A stretch of DNA of 20,353 nucleotides, taken from positions 1 to 20,353 of the forward strand of contig JBBDTK010000119.1 in assembly GCA_040904405.1 (NCBI GenBank). Direction: 5' to 3'. Source of the DNA: VRUE01 sp040904405 (GTDB lineage: Bacteria > Actinomycetota > Thermoleophilia > Solirubrobacterales > 70-9). Shown piece after piece: positions 18,398 to 20,353 of the stretch. The notes below the pieces were generated by a model, which saw only the letters and a list, made by a program, of their open reading frames with translations, made no database searches and was not told where the DNA came from. The position numbers and the translations under genes are program-made. Numbering within the stretch: the stretch's first letter is position 1; each line of letters begins with the position of its first letter.

Positions 18398-19804
18398 CTA
18401 GCTGGGTGTGAAAGGCATGCCCTCGGCCAACCGTCGGATGCTTGCCTCATGCTCTCGTCGCACCACCCTCTCCGACTGCTCTGGGGCTGGCGCCGACCGC
18501 TCGGGCTCGCTCACCTTCGACTCGTCCTCGCGGATCTTCGGCGCCTTGGTGCGCGGTGGCATCAAGCCCTGAACCAGATCGCGGTAGAAGTCGGTTGCGT
18601 GTCGGCGCGTCTCAGCGACGAAGGACCCCTCCTTTCGCCCCCCTTTCTTTCCCATGGGCATCGAGAGGGCGAGTAGGAACGAGCGTGGCTCCCGCTTTGG
18701 TTCGTCCTCCATCAGGAGTCGCTCCGGGAGCTCCCTGCAGTCGCGCAACAGCTCTGAGCGGGTCGCACGCACCCGCGCGAACCTGACGTCGATGCGTAGG
18801 TCCTCTGGCGCATCCTTCAGCTGGCGGAGAAGCCAATTGATGCGCGTGCGCGGTCGACCTTCCTTGGGCGCAGGTATCTCAACCGTCGTGGTGACCCGAC
18901 GGGTTCGGAGGTTTGCCTGGACGCCGATCGGGCCGACCGCGTCCGGAACTCGCATCGAACACTGGAGCACGCCGCGCAGGGCCAGGCTGTCAGCGGTCGC
19001 GGCTATCTGTTCCTCGGTGCTCCTGCCTCTTGGCCGCAGGTTGCTGACATCCACCCCGAGCTCTTGGCTGAGATGCAAGCAGAGATACTCGACGAACTGT
19101 TCCCAGCGCGCAGCCACCGCCTTCGCCTTCGCGTCGCTCGGCCGCAGCGTCTCGTTGCGAGCGCTTTCTCGGACGCGCACCCAGTCCTGGCCCAATCCTT
19201 CGAAGCCACTCGCGCCGGACTTCTCGTCGTCGAGGTAGCGGATCAACTCGCCGAGGATCCAGGCCTGGTCGGGATCGTCGATCCCGCGGAATCGGTGCTG
19301 GACGATCGCCTCGGTCAGGATCCTCCACCAAGAAGCGTGATAGACGGCCAGCCCCTTCAACTTCGACTTGCGGATCTCGTACGGCAAATCCTGCGGATCG
19401 CTGCGAATCTGATTCGAGATCGTCAGCAGCCCGTCGAATCCATGTTCACGCGCGAGATCGAGGTAGCGGGAAACCTGCTCGGTGTCCAACTCCGCCGTAC
19501 CCGTCTTGATCTCGACCAGACAGCCCCAGCGCTTCTTGCCGCGCTCGACGATCACACCGCCATCGGGGATGTGCGTCTTGTTGTCTCCATCCTTGAAGCG
19601 CAGCTCCGTGTAGGTGGAGACCTTCCCTTTGGGGACCTTCATTCCGGAGAGCAGCGCGTGGCAGAAGTCTGGGACCGCCCCCATCACCGCCAGCAGCGCC
19701 GATGCGGCGCGGCGCTCCTGCTCGTTCTGGTTGCGAATTCCGGCGGTGGGCAGCAAGCGCGCCGCAACCCAAACGTCCTGCTTCACCAATTCCGCATTGG
19801 CCAT
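18398..19804 (-). CDS. PD-(D/E)XK nuclease-like 'stress response' protein
   Basis: 468 residues from ATG 19804, preceded by GGGAGGTG 6-8 nt upstream. Residues 15-130 carry a PD-(D/E)XK-like core: IPDGGVIVERGKKRWGCLVEIKTG gives P80-D81 and E98-I-K100, followed by QVSRYLDLAREHGFDGLLTISNQI. The arrangement (ArgArg helix, ALLAVMGAV, then the nuclease core, then DPDQAWILGELIRYL) matches my memory of a large actinobacterial family that Streptomyces annotations call stress response proteins. The C-terminal half holds PKEGRPRTRINWLLRQLKDAP, which is also conserved there, and a charged low-complexity tail. Biochemical role undefined; nuclease or defence activity is inference from the fold. It follows dnaG on the same strand by 64 bp and has its own regulatory site. 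Confidence 0.8.
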   Translation of the reverse strand: MANAELVKQDVWVAARLLPTAGIRNQNEQERRAASALLAVMGAVPDFCHALLSGMKVPKGKVSTYTELRFKDGDNKTHIPDGGVIVERGKKRWGCLVEIKTGTAELDTEQVSRYLDLAREHGFDGLLTISNQIRSDPQDLPYEIRKSKLKGLAVYHASWWRILTEAIVQHRFRGIDDPDQAWILGELIRYLDDEKSGASGFEGLGQDWVRVRESARNETLRPSDAKAKAVAARWEQFVEYLCLHLSQELGVDVSNLRPRGRSTEEQIAATADSLALRGVLQCSMRVPDAVGPIGVQANLRTRRVTTTVEIPAPKEGRPRTRINWLLRQLKDAPEDLRIDVRFARVRATRSELLRDCRELPERLLMEDEPKREPRSFLLALSMPMGKKGGRKEGSFVAETRRHATDFYRDLVQGLMPPRTKAPKIREDESKVSEPERSAPAPEQSERVVRREHEASIRRLAEGMPFTPS

Positions 19805-19813
19805 TGAAGGCAC

Positions 19814-19838
19814 CTCCCGTACCGATAGATAACGGGAG
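19814..19838 (-). promoter_or_regulatory. Inverted repeat that covers the ribosome-binding site of the PD-(D/E)XK gene
   Basis: On the minus strand CTCCCGT (19838-19832) and ACGGGAG (19820-19814) are perfect 7-bp arms around an 11-nt loop. The right arm holds the Shine-Dalgarno GGGAGG. As RNA it would hide the ribosome-binding site; as DNA it could be an operator. A TAGTCT box at 19842-19837 overlaps the left arm, so the choice depends on the transcription start. Confidence 0.6.
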
Positions 19839-19868
19839 ACTATTCGCCACGGCCCCGGTGTGCCCTGC

Positions 19869-20353
19869 TCAGCCCCCCACTCGCTCGGTGCGGGCTATGC
19901 GCTCCACCAGGGCGGCGCGTTCTCGGCTCAGGGCGGCGCGGCGCTCGTGTTCGTCGGCTTCGCCGGCGGCGGCGATCTCGGCCTCGATCCGGCGCTGCTC
20001 GAGGAGCAGGAAGTTGAGCTCCATCGACTCCGGCGAGGCCGGCTCGTCGTGGGCGAGGATGACCAGCTCGGCGATCAGGCTGGCGAGGGCATCGTCGTCG
20101 TGGGGCAGGTTGGAGGCCGGGTCCTCGGGGTGCTGGCGCAGCCAGGCTGCGGCGCCGGCGCCGCTGGGCGAGAGGTGATCGTCGGTGAGCCGGGCCAGGT
20201 ACTCCCTGCCCTCCGCCGGCAGCGCCACGCACATCGCCAGCAACGCCCGCTCGCGCCGTTCGCGCGAGGTCAGCGCCGCCGCCGCGCCGCGCTGCGCGGG
20301 CGGCGGGGGCGCGCCGCCGCGCCCTCCGCCGGATCGGCTCGCCGAAGCCGCCC
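19869..20353 (-). CDS. dnaG: DNA primase, C-terminal part (5' end outside window)
   Basis: About 160 codons run in from the window edge to TGA 19869. The first about 25 residues are a Gly/Pro/Ala-rich linker, then LTSRERRERALLAMCVALPAEGREYLARLTDDHL, the start of the DnaB-binding C-terminal helicase-interaction domain of DnaG. The rest (WLRQHPEDPASNLPHDDDALASLIAELV, then ESMELNFLLLEQRRIEAEI) follows the family. The zinc-ribbon and TOPRIM domains lie outside. The assignment rests on memory of actinobacterial DnaG ends and is quite firm. The gene is followed by accessory nuclease genes rather than by the sigma-factor gene often found near dnaG. Confidence 0.82.
   Translation of the reverse strand, partial: AASASRSGGGRGGAPPPPAQRGAAAALTSRERRERALLAMCVALPAEGREYLARLTDDHLSPSGAGAAAWLRQHPEDPASNLPHDDDALASLIAELVILAHDEPASPESMELNFLLLEQRRIEAEIAAAGEADEHERRAALSRERAALVERIARTERVGG

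Noticed and set aside
18346..18450. N-terminal extension of the HNH protein to 262 aa
   Set aside because: It would run through the SOS box and into the upstream coding region; the HTH unit starts right after ATG 18345.

Overview
The window is GC-rich with very short intergenic gaps. A DnaE1-type polymerase, a PknB-type Ser/Thr kinase and frequent leaderless TANNNT-N6/8-start promoters point to a high-GC Actinomycetota. The protein flavour (kinase with a two-cysteine extracytoplasmic domain, degenerate GGDEF/HD-GYP protein, small uncharacterised secreted proteins) makes me suspect Thermoleophilia/Solirubrobacterales. That placement is inference from memory; there is no rRNA here to confirm it.

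Layout. (1) 1-9692 is ordinary chromosome: a 3'-truncated acyl-CoA dehydrogenase, then, transcribed leftward, a Ser/Thr kinase, dnaE and a small Cys-rich protein; rightward, a secreted protein and a membrane protein with degenerate GGDEF and HD-GYP domains; then an 11-residue-repeat lipoprotein and a minimal zinc metallopeptidase. (2) About 9775-13837 is accessory DNA behind the 3' end of a CAU-anticodon tRNA gene (13838-13911, minus strand). It is organised as consecutive small units. Each starts on its left side with the same 17-bp motif (9784, 10604, 11421, 12825), and two units end in a copy of the 3' half of the tRNA gene (11300-11343, 12693-12737). Cargo, left to right: a GST-like protein; a two-gene nucleotidyltransferase cassette whose second gene is broken; a NYN-domain RNase-like protein with a convergent small structured RNA; and a coupled pair of small unknown proteins. 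A conserved 92-aa protein gene, intact once and truncated once, occupies the right end of two units. No integrase is present. (3) 13952-17545 returns to ordinary genes: an HPt protein coupled to a thioredoxin-like lipoprotein, a short-chain dehydrogenase and an MGT-type glycosyltransferase. (4) 17581-20353 holds a tRNA-Asn, an HNH endonuclease with a LexA-type SOS box, a PD-(D/E)XK-like stress-response protein whose ribosome-binding site lies in an inverted repeat, and the 3' end of dnaG.

The best candidate for something undescribed is the integrase-less array of tRNA-anchored gene cassettes, in particular its NYN protein plus small RNA unit. Secondary points are the SOS-controlled HNH nuclease next to tRNA-Asn, the doubly degenerate GGDEF/HD-GYP protein, and the hendecad-repeat lipoprotein.
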